Positions 9,493 through 17,130 of a stretch of DNA of 64,000 nucleotides are shown in pieces. Within the stretch, counting starts at the first letter, position 1, and every line of letters begins with the position of its first letter. The notes under the pieces were generated by a model. It was given only the letters and a program-made list of their open reading frames with translations. It was not told where the DNA came from and did not search any database. The DNA is from Eubacteriales bacterium. Lineage in GTDB: Bacteria > Bacillota > Clostridia > Oscillospirales > Acutalibacteraceae. The translations under genes and the position numbers were made by a program. The stretch is taken from positions 1-64,000 of the forward strand of contig JAUNJO010000003.1 of NCBI GenBank assembly GCA_030533225.1, in the 5' to 3' direction.

Positions 9493-11347
9493 CATTGTTA
9501 ATATCGAGTCAAACGCCGGCACCAAGGACGGCAACATCGTTACCGGTACTGTTGACGCATCAACAAAGGTAGTTGTAAACTACTATTACGAGCAGTTCAA
9601 CACCAGCGGTTACCTTACGGTAAGATGTGTTGACGAGGCAGGTGAGCCTGTTTCCGCCGATGTTAAGTACAGAGTTCTCAACGGAACCGAGTACAATGTT
9701 CCCTTCGACAATGTTGCAGGTTATGAGCTTATCTCCGATAAGTATCCCTCCAACTTCAAGGGCACATTTGACGCAGCTAACCCTGCAGTTGTAACCTTCG
9801 TGTTCAAGCAGATTACATCCGATAAGATTACTGTTTACTATTATAAGGACACAACAAACCTCACAGGCAATGTGCTCAAGATGTATGCTTATACCGAGGA
9901 AGAGGATAAGCCTTTAGGTGCATGGGATTCTGCTCCCAACATGATTAAGGTTACCGATGCTTCCGAGCTTCCCAAGGGCGAGACCGTGGGTAACTGGTAC
10001 AAGTACACAATTGATGAAACCACCAACAAGCTTGACTATATGGTAACAAGCTGTAAGGTTATGTTCCACAACGGCGCCGGCAAACAGGAACCCCTCAACG
10101 GTGAGGCAGGTTACGATGCATCCGGCACAATCTACATCAAGAATAAGGTTGTCACCTTCAACGCCGATGTTATAACTTCTCATATTGACGCACAGACAGG
10201 TAAGAAGCTTGCAGATGATGTAAGAACCGCATATCCCAATGTTACAAGCAACGATATTTACACCACCTCCGCTGTTAAGGGCCTCGGCACAGCTATTGCT
10301 CCTTCAAACGCAACAGGTGCGCTGGTTGCAGGCTCCACTTGCGTAGTTTACATGTATGAGAACGGAGAAGTTAAGCCTACCGATCCCATTGTAACAGATC
10401 CTATTGTTACAGGCCCCACAGGTCCTGTAGAGGGCGGCATCTTGCTTGGTGACGCCGATCTTGACGGTAAGGTAAACATCAAGGACGCTACCTTAGTTCA
10501 AAAGAAGGCTGCAAACCTTGTTTACCTCAAGAAAGACCAGCAGTTGGCTGCTGACGCTGACGGCAACGGTACTATCAATGTTAAGGACGCAACAGCAATC
10601 CAGAAGTACGCCGCAAATATTGAAACCGGTTTTGACATCGGTGAGATTATCCCCGGCACAGGTATTCCCGTAACTCCTTCCGAACCTCCTGTTGTGACAG
10701 AGCCTTCGGATAACCTTGCTTCTAAGCTTACCGAGGTTTATCAGCAGGCAAACGCTCTTCTCAAGAGCAATGCCGATTACATTGTAGAGAAACCCATCAC
10801 AGGCGAGGAGCTTAAGCTCAAATCAGGCTACGGCTTCAAGTTAGCTGACGAGGACGCTACTCTCAACGAGTATAATAAGTTCGACGCAGCTATTAAAAAC
10901 GCAGGTTTCTATGTTGTTCAGGGCGGTACAGATGCCGAGCTTCAGGCCGCTATTGACAGCCTCAACATGAACATCGAGTGGTTTACCTACTACGTAACAA
11001 CAGTTCATCCCGAGCCTGTTACCGGCGGTTCTTCCGGCGGCAGCGCTTCAACAGTATGCTTCAGCAATAACAAGAAGTGGTCAACCGTTAAGATTTACTA
11101 CTGGTCAACCGCTTCGCAGCCTGTTGAGTGGCCCGGAGTAGATATGGTATACCTTGACACCAACGATTACGGTGAGCAGAGATTCACATTTGAAATTCCT
11201 GCAGATGCCGAGTATATCATCTTCACAGACGGAACCTCCAAGTCGGTTGATATCCCCGTTTCCGATATCACAGCTACCACAGACGGCTTCTATCTTCTCG
11301 CAGAAAGCGGCGAAGCATGGACCGTAGGCACATATGATTTCGTCTGA
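9479..11347 (+). CDS. Pullulanase C-terminal part: linker domains, dockerin, starch-binding module
   Basis: This 622-residue frame continues the broken pullulanase and has no ribosome site of its own. It begins with MucBP-like beta repeats, then a starch-binding-like domain (about residues 110-210), then a type I dockerin: duplicated calcium-binding loops DADLDGKVNIKDA and DADGNGTINVKDA (about 325-385). A C-terminal CBM26-like starch-binding domain follows (about 515-620), rich in Trp and Tyr. A dockerin attaches an enzyme to a cohesin scaffold, so the intact product would be a cell-surface amylosome component. If the frameshift is real, the catalytic part is released without its anchor and this part is probably silent. 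Confidence 0.8.
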   Translation: MFDHNIVNIESNAGTKDGNIVTGTVDASTKVVVNYYYEQFNTSGYLTVRCVDEAGEPVSADVKYRVLNGTEYNVPFDNVAGYELISDKYPSNFKGTFDAANPAVVTFVFKQITSDKITVYYYKDTTNLTGNVLKMYAYTEEEDKPLGAWDSAPNMIKVTDASELPKGETVGNWYKYTIDETTNKLDYMVTSCKVMFHNGAGKQEPLNGEAGYDASGTIYIKNKVVTFNADVITSHIDAQTGKKLADDVRTAYPNVTSNDIYTTSAVKGLGTAIAPSNATGALVAGSTCVVYMYENGEVKPTDPIVTDPIVTGPTGPVEGGILLGDADLDGKVNIKDATLVQKKAANLVYLKKDQQLAADADGNGTINVKDATAIQKYAANIETGFDIGEIIPGTGIPVTPSEPPVVTEPSDNLASKLTEVYQQANALLKSNADYIVEKPITGEELKLKSGYGFKLADEDATLNEYNKFDAAIKNAGFYVVQGGTDAELQAAIDSLNMNIEWFTYYVTTVHPEPVTGGSSGGSASTVCFSNNKKWSTVKIYYWSTASQPVEWPGVDMVYLDTNDYGEQRFTFEIPADAEYIIFTDGTSKSVDIPVSDITATTDGFYLLAESGEAWTVGTYDFV

Positions 11348-11363
11348 TACTTAATCAGTATTA

Positions 11364-11396
11364 AACGCACACGGATTTTTCCGTGTGCGTTTTTTG
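11364..11396 (+). terminator. Terminator of the pullulanase gene
   Basis: Stem ACGCACACGG / CCGTGTGCGT with a short T-rich loop and a TTTTTTG tail, 17 bases after the stop at 11347. Confidence 0.9.
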
Positions 11397-11409
11397 TAAA
11401 AATAACTAA

Positions 11410-11443
11410 AGCAGAGCCGTGTTTTTTGGCTCTGCTATTTTTT
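11410..11443 (+). terminator. Second terminator-like hairpin
   Basis: Stem AGCAGAGCC / GGCTCTGCT followed by ATTTTTTG. It lies 14 bases after the first and probably backs it up. Confidence 0.7.
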
Positions 11444-11451
11444 GTCCTTTA

Positions 11452-11480
11452 TTGTATTTTTGTGTTTTCCGTGATAAAAT
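11452..11480 (+). promoter_or_regulatory. Promoter of the second dockerin gene
   Basis: TTGTAT (11452-11457), 17 bases, TAAAAT (11475-11480), 31 bases before the start codon at 11511. Confidence 0.55.
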
Positions 11481-11510
11481 TATGATAAAGAACACCGCGA
11501 GGGTGATGGT

Positions 11511-13262
11511 ATGAGGAATTCATTGAGATATATGTCTGCGACGCTTATTGCTATAATGCTGATGAGCATAGGTACAATCGGGTTAAATGTATCTGCAGCA
11601 GCCGCAAACAACAGCGAAAGTTCATTCAGCAATTATTATGACGAGCCTCAGTATGCAAACGGCTCTGACATTTACGGCGATGTTGACTGCGACGGGGTGC
11701 TCAAGGTTAAGGATGCAACCCTTATTCAGAAGCAGGTTGCAAATATGGTTGTGTTTAACACTAATCAAGCCTTAATCGCCGATGTGGACGGGGATTCCGA
11801 CATAACGGTCAAGGACGCAACCGCAGTGCAAAAGGCTGTTGCCGAAATCATTAACGGCGTGCCTATGAGCCGGGTTTACACTTGGGATATGAGCGTTAAC
11901 AGTATGACGGTATCTCTGCCGGGTTCAGGTCACGCGAAAGTCGCACTTAAAGTACCGCGGGCCGGCTACTATGATTTTTCTGTAAAAAACGCTCAGAGTC
12001 ATCCTGATTTTCTCGTTACAATGCCTAAAGCTAACGGCGGATACAGCGGTCATGATTCTCTGTCTGTTTATCTTTCTAAAGGTACGCATGAAATCAATTT
12101 GTACAATGACAAGTTAGGTGCTTTCAGTACAAGTATTAGCTTTAGCTTCAGCGAGACCTTTACCCGATTCGATATTTCAAAGGCTGTTGAAGCCTCTGCA
12201 AAGCCCATTTCCGTTAGTGTCGGTACTTCTTATGTGCTCCTCAAGGTCAAGGGAGCAGAGTTTACGGATTCTGTCCGTGTTGAAAGCGAGGGTGTTGACC
12301 CGAAGATTTCAGGGGTTTATGTTTATGACAGCAGTTTGTCCCTTGTATCCGGCAAAAGTCTTAAAAGTGCTGACAGCAAAAACATAAGCGGCGTCATTCC
12401 CGCATACAGCTATTTTTCCGATTACTATTATGTATATATTACTCACAGTACCGGTGGCACAGCCTATAGTCTGACCTGTGCCTCTGTGTCACAGCGACTT
12501 ATTCATTCGGCGGATAGTTTAGGTGTTGGAAAGTCAGTTAAAGTACCAGGAAAATATATTGAAACAGACTGTTCGGACTACTCTGTACTTGACGCTTGCT
12601 ACAAGTTCACGCCCGGCAAAAAAGGATACTATAAATTTAGTCTGTCAGGTAGTTCTTTCGGCAATTTGAAATATGATATTTACACCGCTAAAGGATTGAG
12701 TGAGGGTATAGACAATCCCTTGTGCAGTAAGGAGTTTGTGACTGATACAGGAACGCTAAATCTATATGATGTTGAGTCTCTTATGGCAAACGAGACATAT
12801 TATATAGCGGTTTCAGGAGTGATTTACGGAAATGCCGAGGCTTCGCTTGAAGCTTTATCCTCCACAGAAAGTGAGTACAAAAAGGCACACGAAAATGACA
12901 CGGCTTCGGATAAATCACAAATTATCGCAAACAGCAAGACGCTTCGGGTAGGGGACAGCGTGAGCGTGGAAACTCTCTTTGAGGATGACACCCGTTGGTT
13001 TAAGTTTACGGTTGGCAGCGACATGAGAATTGTTATCTATTCGCTTCATTCCTATGATGCATATCTCAGAATACTGGATTCTGATTTAGTGGAGATAGGC
13101 AGGTTTGATGATATTCGTAAGTTTGACAGCCGTGATTTTTCGGTTTTGGGCAATGTAAAATCAGGAGAAACCTACTATCTCGGGGCAAGTTCATATCAGG
13201 CAAAGGGCGATTTCTATACTCTTTCCCTTGTAAGTGAGCAAAGCTACCAACCCCTATGTTAA
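11511..13262 (+). CDS. Secreted dockerin protein with N-terminal dockerin
   Basis: A 583-residue secreted protein. Residues 1-30 form a signal peptide ending near SAAAA. The dockerin follows at once (about residues 55-118) with loops DVDCDGVLKVKDA and DVDGDSDITVKDA, each followed by a QK pair. The rest is beta-rich and contains modules like bacterial pre-peptidase C-terminal domains (for example DTRWFKFTVGSDMRIVIYS and the preceding repeats). There is no catalytic domain that I recognise, so it may be a structural or adhesive cellulosome/amylosome component. N-terminal placement of the dockerin is less common than C-terminal. It uses ATG 11511 behind GAGGGTG and has its own promoter. Confidence 0.75.
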   Translation: MRNSLRYMSATLIAIMLMSIGTIGLNVSAAAANNSESSFSNYYDEPQYANGSDIYGDVDCDGVLKVKDATLIQKQVANMVVFNTNQALIADVDGDSDITVKDATAVQKAVAEIINGVPMSRVYTWDMSVNSMTVSLPGSGHAKVALKVPRAGYYDFSVKNAQSHPDFLVTMPKANGGYSGHDSLSVYLSKGTHEINLYNDKLGAFSTSISFSFSETFTRFDISKAVEASAKPISVSVGTSYVLLKVKGAEFTDSVRVESEGVDPKISGVYVYDSSLSLVSGKSLKSADSKNISGVIPAYSYFSDYYYVYITHSTGGTAYSLTCASVSQRLIHSADSLGVGKSVKVPGKYIETDCSDYSVLDACYKFTPGKKGYYKFSLSGSSFGNLKYDIYTAKGLSEGIDNPLCSKEFVTDTGTLNLYDVESLMANETYYIAVSGVIYGNAEASLEALSSTESEYKKAHENDTASDKSQIIANSKTLRVGDSVSVETLFEDDTRWFKFTVGSDMRIVIYSLHSYDAYLRILDSDLVEIGRFDDIRKFDSRDFSVLGNVKSGETYYLGASSYQAKGDFYTLSLVSEQSYQPLC

Positions 13263-13270
13263 GTGTATAC

Positions 13271-13300
13271 AAAAAGGGACTGCATTTGCAGTCCCAAAAA
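13271..13300 (-). terminator. Terminator of the DUF6472 gene
   Basis: Stem GGGACTGCA / TGCAGTCCC. Read on the minus strand it is followed by TTTTTGTA. The plus-strand side lacks a T tract, though the stem may also stop transcripts from the dockerin gene. Confidence 0.7.
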
Positions 13301-13305
13301 TTATA

Positions 13306-13491
13306 TCAGTTTTGCTTTCGAACTATCTTGTACTCATCTTCGAGTGTGAAGTAATGACAGTCAAAGTTAGAGCCTCGCAAAAATCTTTCCATTTCATCTT
13401 CGTCAAGATTAATTTCGCAGGTGTAACACTGCATATAATCGTCAAAAACATAGTGAGAGCACATCTCACAACTGCCTGTTGCTTTTGCCAT
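13306..13491 (-). CDS. Small Cys-rich DUF6472-type protein
   Basis: A 61-residue protein with four cysteines in the first third (CEMC, CYTC) plus one near the end, the acidic stretch NLDEDEMERFL, and a C-terminus that contains DEYKIVRKQN. This pattern matches the DUF6472 family of short clostridial proteins. It probably binds a metal through the CxxC pairs (inference). The start ATG at 13491 follows AAAGGA on the minus strand. Function unknown. Confidence 0.75.
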   Translation of the reverse strand: MAKATGSCEMCSHYVFDDYMQCYTCEINLDEDEMERFLRGSNFDCHYFTLEDEYKIVRKQN

Positions 13492-13513
13492 GATACAATC
13501 CTTTCTTAAAAGC

Positions 13514-13557
13514 TAAAAGTAAAGCCTTTCTCGATAAATCCTGTAGAGAAAGGCTTT
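13514..13557 (-). terminator. Terminator-like hairpin after the signal peptidase gene
   Basis: A 12-bp perfect stem (AAAGCCTTTCTC / GAGAAAGGCTTT at 13521-13532 and 13546-13557). The minus-strand tail is ACTTTTAG, the plus-strand tail TTTTTACTT. It lies just past the stop at 13562. Confidence 0.65.
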
Positions 13558-13561
13558 TTAC

Positions 13562-14209
13562 TTATGAGTTATCTCCGTCAAGGTCCTTGAGCAGTTCGTC
13601 AACCTCCCGAGTCAATACGGTGTCGAATCGACTGTCAAACTCGGGAATTTGAGCATTCTTGGGAATTTCGGGATCTTCATATTTCAAGTTGATTCTTATC
13701 ATTCTGAAAAGGCTCATAAGCTCACTGCTGAAAGCCATGAGTAAAACTGCTATGAAAGCGATTATTCCGTAGGGCGTAGAGAAAAAGTCATACAGGGTGC
13801 CGAGAAAAGGTATTTTGTACAGCACCTTTCCGAATACTTTGCTGTATTCTATCTCCGGATCGTTCAGGGAATCGGCTTTACAGCCTCTGGTTGTGAAGTA
13901 GTAGTCGCTTTTGTCCTGCCTGATTTCAACGATTTGATTTGTAACCAGCGTATCGCGGACAGGATACTCGGTACCGCGGTAAGCGATAATATCAGAAACC
14001 TGTAACTTTTGAGGGTCGGTCTGCTTGATTATTACAATATCACCCAGGTCAAGGGTAGGCTCCATGCTTTCAGTCTGGACACGGACAACACTAAACCCGA
14101 ACAGGGCGGGAAGACTTGTAGCGGTTTTTGCGTATGTAATGTAGCCGATGGACAGCAAGAACACAAGCAATAGGACGGAGCATACTATATATTTAATTCT
14201 CTTCCACAT
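13562..14209 (-). CDS. Signal peptidase I, SipW/ER type, with His replaced by Asn
   Basis: A 215-residue membrane protease of the S26B class, which removes signal peptides outside the membrane. It has an N-terminal membrane helix (about residues 5-27), the catalytic Ser motif VQTESMEPTL, LGDIVIIK, and a second membrane helix near residue 155. ER-type enzymes usually carry a His in a THRI-like motif; here the matching place reads VTNQIVEI, so the His is replaced by Asn. The later Asp region (SLNDPE) is kept. Whether it is active is open. The promoter (14244-14272) and GAGGAGG site before ATG 14209 are clear. Confidence 0.85.
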   Translation of the reverse strand: MWKRIKYIVCSVLLLVFLLSIGYITYAKTATSLPALFGFSVVRVQTESMEPTLDLGDIVIIKQTDPQKLQVSDIIAYRGTEYPVRDTLVTNQIVEIRQDKSDYYFTTRGCKADSLNDPEIEYSKVFGKVLYKIPFLGTLYDFFSTPYGIIAFIAVLLMAFSSELMSLFRMIRINLKYEDPEIPKNAQIPEFDSRFDTVLTREVDELLKDLDGDNS

Positions 14210-14243
14210 AATGTCCTCCTCGCGATCATAATAATCTAATTAT

Positions 14244-14272
14244 ATAATAAACCAAATTTATATGGAATTCAA
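14244..14272 (-). promoter_or_regulatory. Promoter of the signal peptidase gene
   Basis: On the minus strand: TTGAAT (14272-14267), 17 bases, TATTAT (14249-14244). Confidence 0.6.
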
Positions 14273-14295
14273 GTGATTTTTACAGCCCCTTTATG

Positions 14296-15147
14296 TTATT
14301 GCTCAATTTTTACCTTGCCGTTCTTTTTGGGAAGCTTGCGTCTGAGTTTTGGGTTTATATAGGTTTTAATGGGAAAGTCACTCTTGTGCTCTGTGTTCCA
14401 TTTTCTTATGTAAGCGGCAAGCTGTTTTTTGTGGGCACAGGCCCTCTCCGTGCAGTTTGCACATCTTAAGTTGTGGTTGGTATTTTCGGTGAATCTTTCG
14501 GGATGAAGCTTGTAGAGAACCTCCCACTCTATCAGAAGTGCCAAAGAGATTGCCACCAAGCTCCAGGAGAACCAATGAGGAATGAAAATAAGCGGTGTGA
14601 ACATCATTGGGAAGTCCCAGTTGTAGATTCGGCAGGTGTTACAGCATTTATTCTTCATAATCCATGTGTGGAAGGGGCAGAAGAAAAGCACGCAAATCAT
14701 ATCGCCTACGGAGTAAGCGAAAAAAAGCAAAATCAATATACCGTAATCGAAAATACCCAAAAGGTAGAGACCGCCGAAAACAGCGTTGCCTAAAATCCAA
14801 AGAAAGGCTACGGTAAAGGTCTTTTTCCAGGACATTTTCTCAGGCTTGGGGGTGACAATATTCTGAGGCTCTAAGTAATTTCTCTTAAACTGTTTCTGAC
14901 ACCCCATACTTTCAAATTTAGTGGGGAAGAAGCGAAATCCGACTTCAACTGCAAAGATAAGCCAAATAACAATCATTACAACTGTGTTGCTTCCGATTTC
15001 ACCGAAAAGTTTTTCTGTATCTTTCGCGGTGACCTTGTTTACGATGTAAAGGGTTAGCGCAACAATGAACATCAAAGAGCGAAAAATGAACTTGAAGCAA
15101 TGCAGAAGGGAGATGTTCGACATCTTTCGTTTAATTTTAGCGGCCAT
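14296..15147 (-). CDS. Cys-rich multi-pass membrane protein, unknown function
   Basis: A 283-residue protein with about six hydrophobic segments (first near residues 18-38, then 55-72, 110-130, 135-155, 180-205). Cytoplasmic-looking stretches carry Cys clusters: KNKCCNTCR at about 165 and CANCTERACAHKK near 240. The spacing suggests metal or Fe-S binding (inference). I recognise no family. The start ATG 15147 follows AAAGGAA. It reads in the same direction as the signal peptidase gene but 86 bases separate them, and the latter has its own promoter. Confidence 0.65.
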   Translation of the reverse strand: MAAKIKRKMSNISLLHCFKFIFRSLMFIVALTLYIVNKVTAKDTEKLFGEIGSNTVVMIVIWLIFAVEVGFRFFPTKFESMGCQKQFKRNYLEPQNIVTPKPEKMSWKKTFTVAFLWILGNAVFGGLYLLGIFDYGILILLFFAYSVGDMICVLFFCPFHTWIMKNKCCNTCRIYNWDFPMMFTPLIFIPHWFSWSLVAISLALLIEWEVLYKLHPERFTENTNHNLRCANCTERACAHKKQLAAYIRKWNTEHKSDFPIKTYINPKLRRKLPKKNGKVKIEQ

Positions 15148-15283
15148 TTCCTTTCATATCCTCTCAATTCTTTCTGCAAATAACTAAACTCTACGAAATT
15201 TGCATACACATAAATTTTACCTTAAATATCATCTTTCTGTCAAGAACAAAATCGGATACTGTAGCAATTTGTCTAAATTCAGT

Positions 15284-15321
15284 CATAAAGAAAATAGGAA
15301 TTGTCCGGTGACAATTCCTAT
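15284..15321 (-). terminator. Terminator of the mreB gene
   Basis: A 12-bp perfect stem (ATAGGAATTGTC / GACAATTCCTAT) with a 4-base loop. On the minus strand it ends in TTTTCTTTATG. Confidence 0.8.
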
Positions 15322-15339
15322 GTGTGCTCCATGGGTATA

Positions 15340-16356
15340 TTAATATGCGGCAAGAAGGGGGTTTACTTTGAGTCCTGTGTTATTCTCAACATCGGCGATA
15401 TAAGCTATTGCTTTGCCGCAGCCGTTTACCACACAGTCAGCGGGACTGTCGGCTATTCTGACACTTAACTGAGTGTAATGGGATATAAGCTCGCAGAAGC
15501 CGTCCAACTGAGCAAGACTGCCTGTGAGAGTGATGCCGTCGGTGTAAATGTCGCCGATAAGCTCAGGGGGAGTTTTTTCCAACACCTCAAGGAAGCCTTT
15601 TACAATTTCAAGAGCAGGAACCGCAATAGCCTCGTAAACCTCCGAGGATTTCATATCAACATATCTTGGCAAACCTCTTACGGAATCTCTGCCTTTTACT
15701 CTGAACGCCTTTTCCTCTTTCGGCGGTACAACACATCCTATGGCTTTTTTGCACTGTTCGGCCATGGTGTTGCCAATGATGAGAGAGTATTTTCTGCGGA
15801 CATACTTTACAATTTCTTCATCCATGAGCTTTCCTGCATTTTTGATGGTGGTGCTGACGGATACTCCTCCCAGTGACATAACTGCAATATCTGCAGTACC
15901 TCCGCCGATGTCGGCAATCATGCTGCCGTGAGGGCTCATTATATCAAGTCCTGCACCCATTGCCGCTGCTTTTGCGGATTCAATGAGGTAAACCCTTCTT
16001 ACACCGAAGCTTGAAATCGCATTGACCACAGCACGCTTTTCAACCTCGGTGATTTCACCGGGAATGCAGGCCACAACCCGGGGCATAACAACCTTTGAAG
16101 AACTGACCTGTGAGAGAAAAATATCAATCATTTCCTCAACCAAATCAAGCTCGGCGATAACACCGCCCTCCAGGGGATAAACCGCGTGGATTCTTGAAGG
16201 AGTTTTTCCAAGCATCTTGTAGGCATCCTCACCGGCGGCAAGGATACGGTTGTCGATAGCGTCGTATGTGATAACTGTGGGCTCGTCCAGAACCTTGCCC
16301 TTTTCCTTTGTTAAAATTCGTGTATTACAAGTGCCCAAATCAAGAGCAATATCCAT
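15340..16356 (-). CDS. mreB: Rod-shape protein of the MreB/Mbl family
   Basis: A 338-residue actin-like ATPase that organises peptidoglycan synthesis under the membrane. Visible landmarks are the phosphate-1 motif DIALDLGTCNTRI at the N-terminus, ESAKAAAMGAG (about residue 125), the phosphate-2 motif ADIGGGTADIAVMSLGG and TGSLAQLDGF near 285. Length fits MreB. It could be a paralogue (Mbl or MreBH), which the sequence cannot decide. No mreC or mreD follows it, unlike the classic operon. It has its own promoter (16397-16425) and an AAAGGATG site. Confidence 0.9.
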   Translation of the reverse strand: MDIALDLGTCNTRILTKEKGKVLDEPTVITYDAIDNRILAAGEDAYKMLGKTPSRIHAVYPLEGGVIAELDLVEEMIDIFLSQVSSSKVVMPRVVACIPGEITEVEKRAVVNAISSFGVRRVYLIESAKAAAMGAGLDIMSPHGSMIADIGGGTADIAVMSLGGVSVSTTIKNAGKLMDEEIVKYVRRKYSLIIGNTMAEQCKKAIGCVVPPKEEKAFRVKGRDSVRGLPRYVDMKSSEVYEAIAVPALEIVKGFLEVLEKTPPELIGDIYTDGITLTGSLAQLDGFCELISHYTQLSVRIADSPADCVVNGCGKAIAYIADVENNTGLKVNPLLAAY

Positions 16357-16396
16357 CTATATTCATCCTTTCGGTAAGTGGTTGTGTACTCTGAAT

Positions 16397-16425
16397 ATTA
16401 TAATATAGTAGTTGTGCGTTTTCAA
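16397..16425 (-). promoter_or_regulatory. Promoter of mreB
   Basis: On the minus strand: TTGAAA (16425-16420), 17 bases, TATAAT (16402-16397). The -35 box overlaps the last codon of comF. Confidence 0.75.
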
Positions 16426-17120
16426 GTCGTTTTTACTACTGCGGTGGTGAAAGTTGCACAACAAATACTGTTGCATCCTGCAACTCTAAGCATTTTACAG
16501 CATTCGCCCAAAGTGTGTCCTGTAGTTATGACATCGTCGATAATCAGTATGTTTTTATGCTTTACAAGTCTACTGCTCAGTGGTTTGTATGCGTGCAAAA
16601 CATTCTTTTGACGCTCTGTACCGCTTAGACTGTGCTGAGGTTCATTGTCTTTGGTTTTTTTAAGAGTGTTTTCATAGGGAATTTTAAGAATTAAGGACAA
16701 ATCCTGTGCCAGAAGTTCGCTTTGGTTGTAGCCTCGGGCTTTAAGCTTGTTTTCGTGCAGGGGTACGCAGGTAATCATATCGAAGTCAAGCTCGGGATAT
16801 GCTTTCTTCACAGCAACAGCCAAGACCTGGGCAAGCTGATGGCTTATTTGGGTGTTGTTTTTGAATTTGAAGTCCTTAACGGCTTTGGAGAATGGCTCGA
16901 TGTAGGGCGCAGCAGAAATGCATTTGTATCCGCCGAAGGCATAACCCTCAAAAGGCTCGCTGTGTAAAAGCTGTAAACAGTTATCGCAGGCTATTTTCCC
17001 GGGTTCGATAACCGTGTCGCAGTAGGGACAGCGCTCAGGGTACAGAATCGCTGCCGCTTTGCGCCAAAACTTTTTTCGTTTGTAGGACTTGTGCAGTATT
17101 TCTTTGGTGTTTTTATTCAT
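16422..17120 (-). CDS. comF: ComF family phosphoribosyltransferase-like protein
   Basis: A 232-residue protein. It starts with a four-Cys zinc motif (CPYCDTVIEPGKIACDNC, about residues 29-46) and ends with a phosphoribosyltransferase fold carrying the PRPP motif ILIIDDVITTGHT. ComF is linked to DNA uptake during transformation, with an unclear biochemical role. It starts 10 bases after the recD2 stop, so the two genes form one operon. Confidence 0.9.
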   Translation of the reverse strand: MNKNTKEILHKSYKRKKFWRKAAAILYPERCPYCDTVIEPGKIACDNCLQLLHSEPFEGYAFGGYKCISAAPYIEPFSKAVKDFKFKNNTQISHQLAQVLAVAVKKAYPELDFDMITCVPLHENKLKARGYNQSELLAQDLSLILKIPYENTLKKTKDNEPQHSLSGTERQKNVLHAYKPLSSRLVKHKNILIIDDVITTGHTLGECCKMLRVAGCNSICCATFTTAVVKTT

Positions 17121-17130
17121 AAAAGAATCA

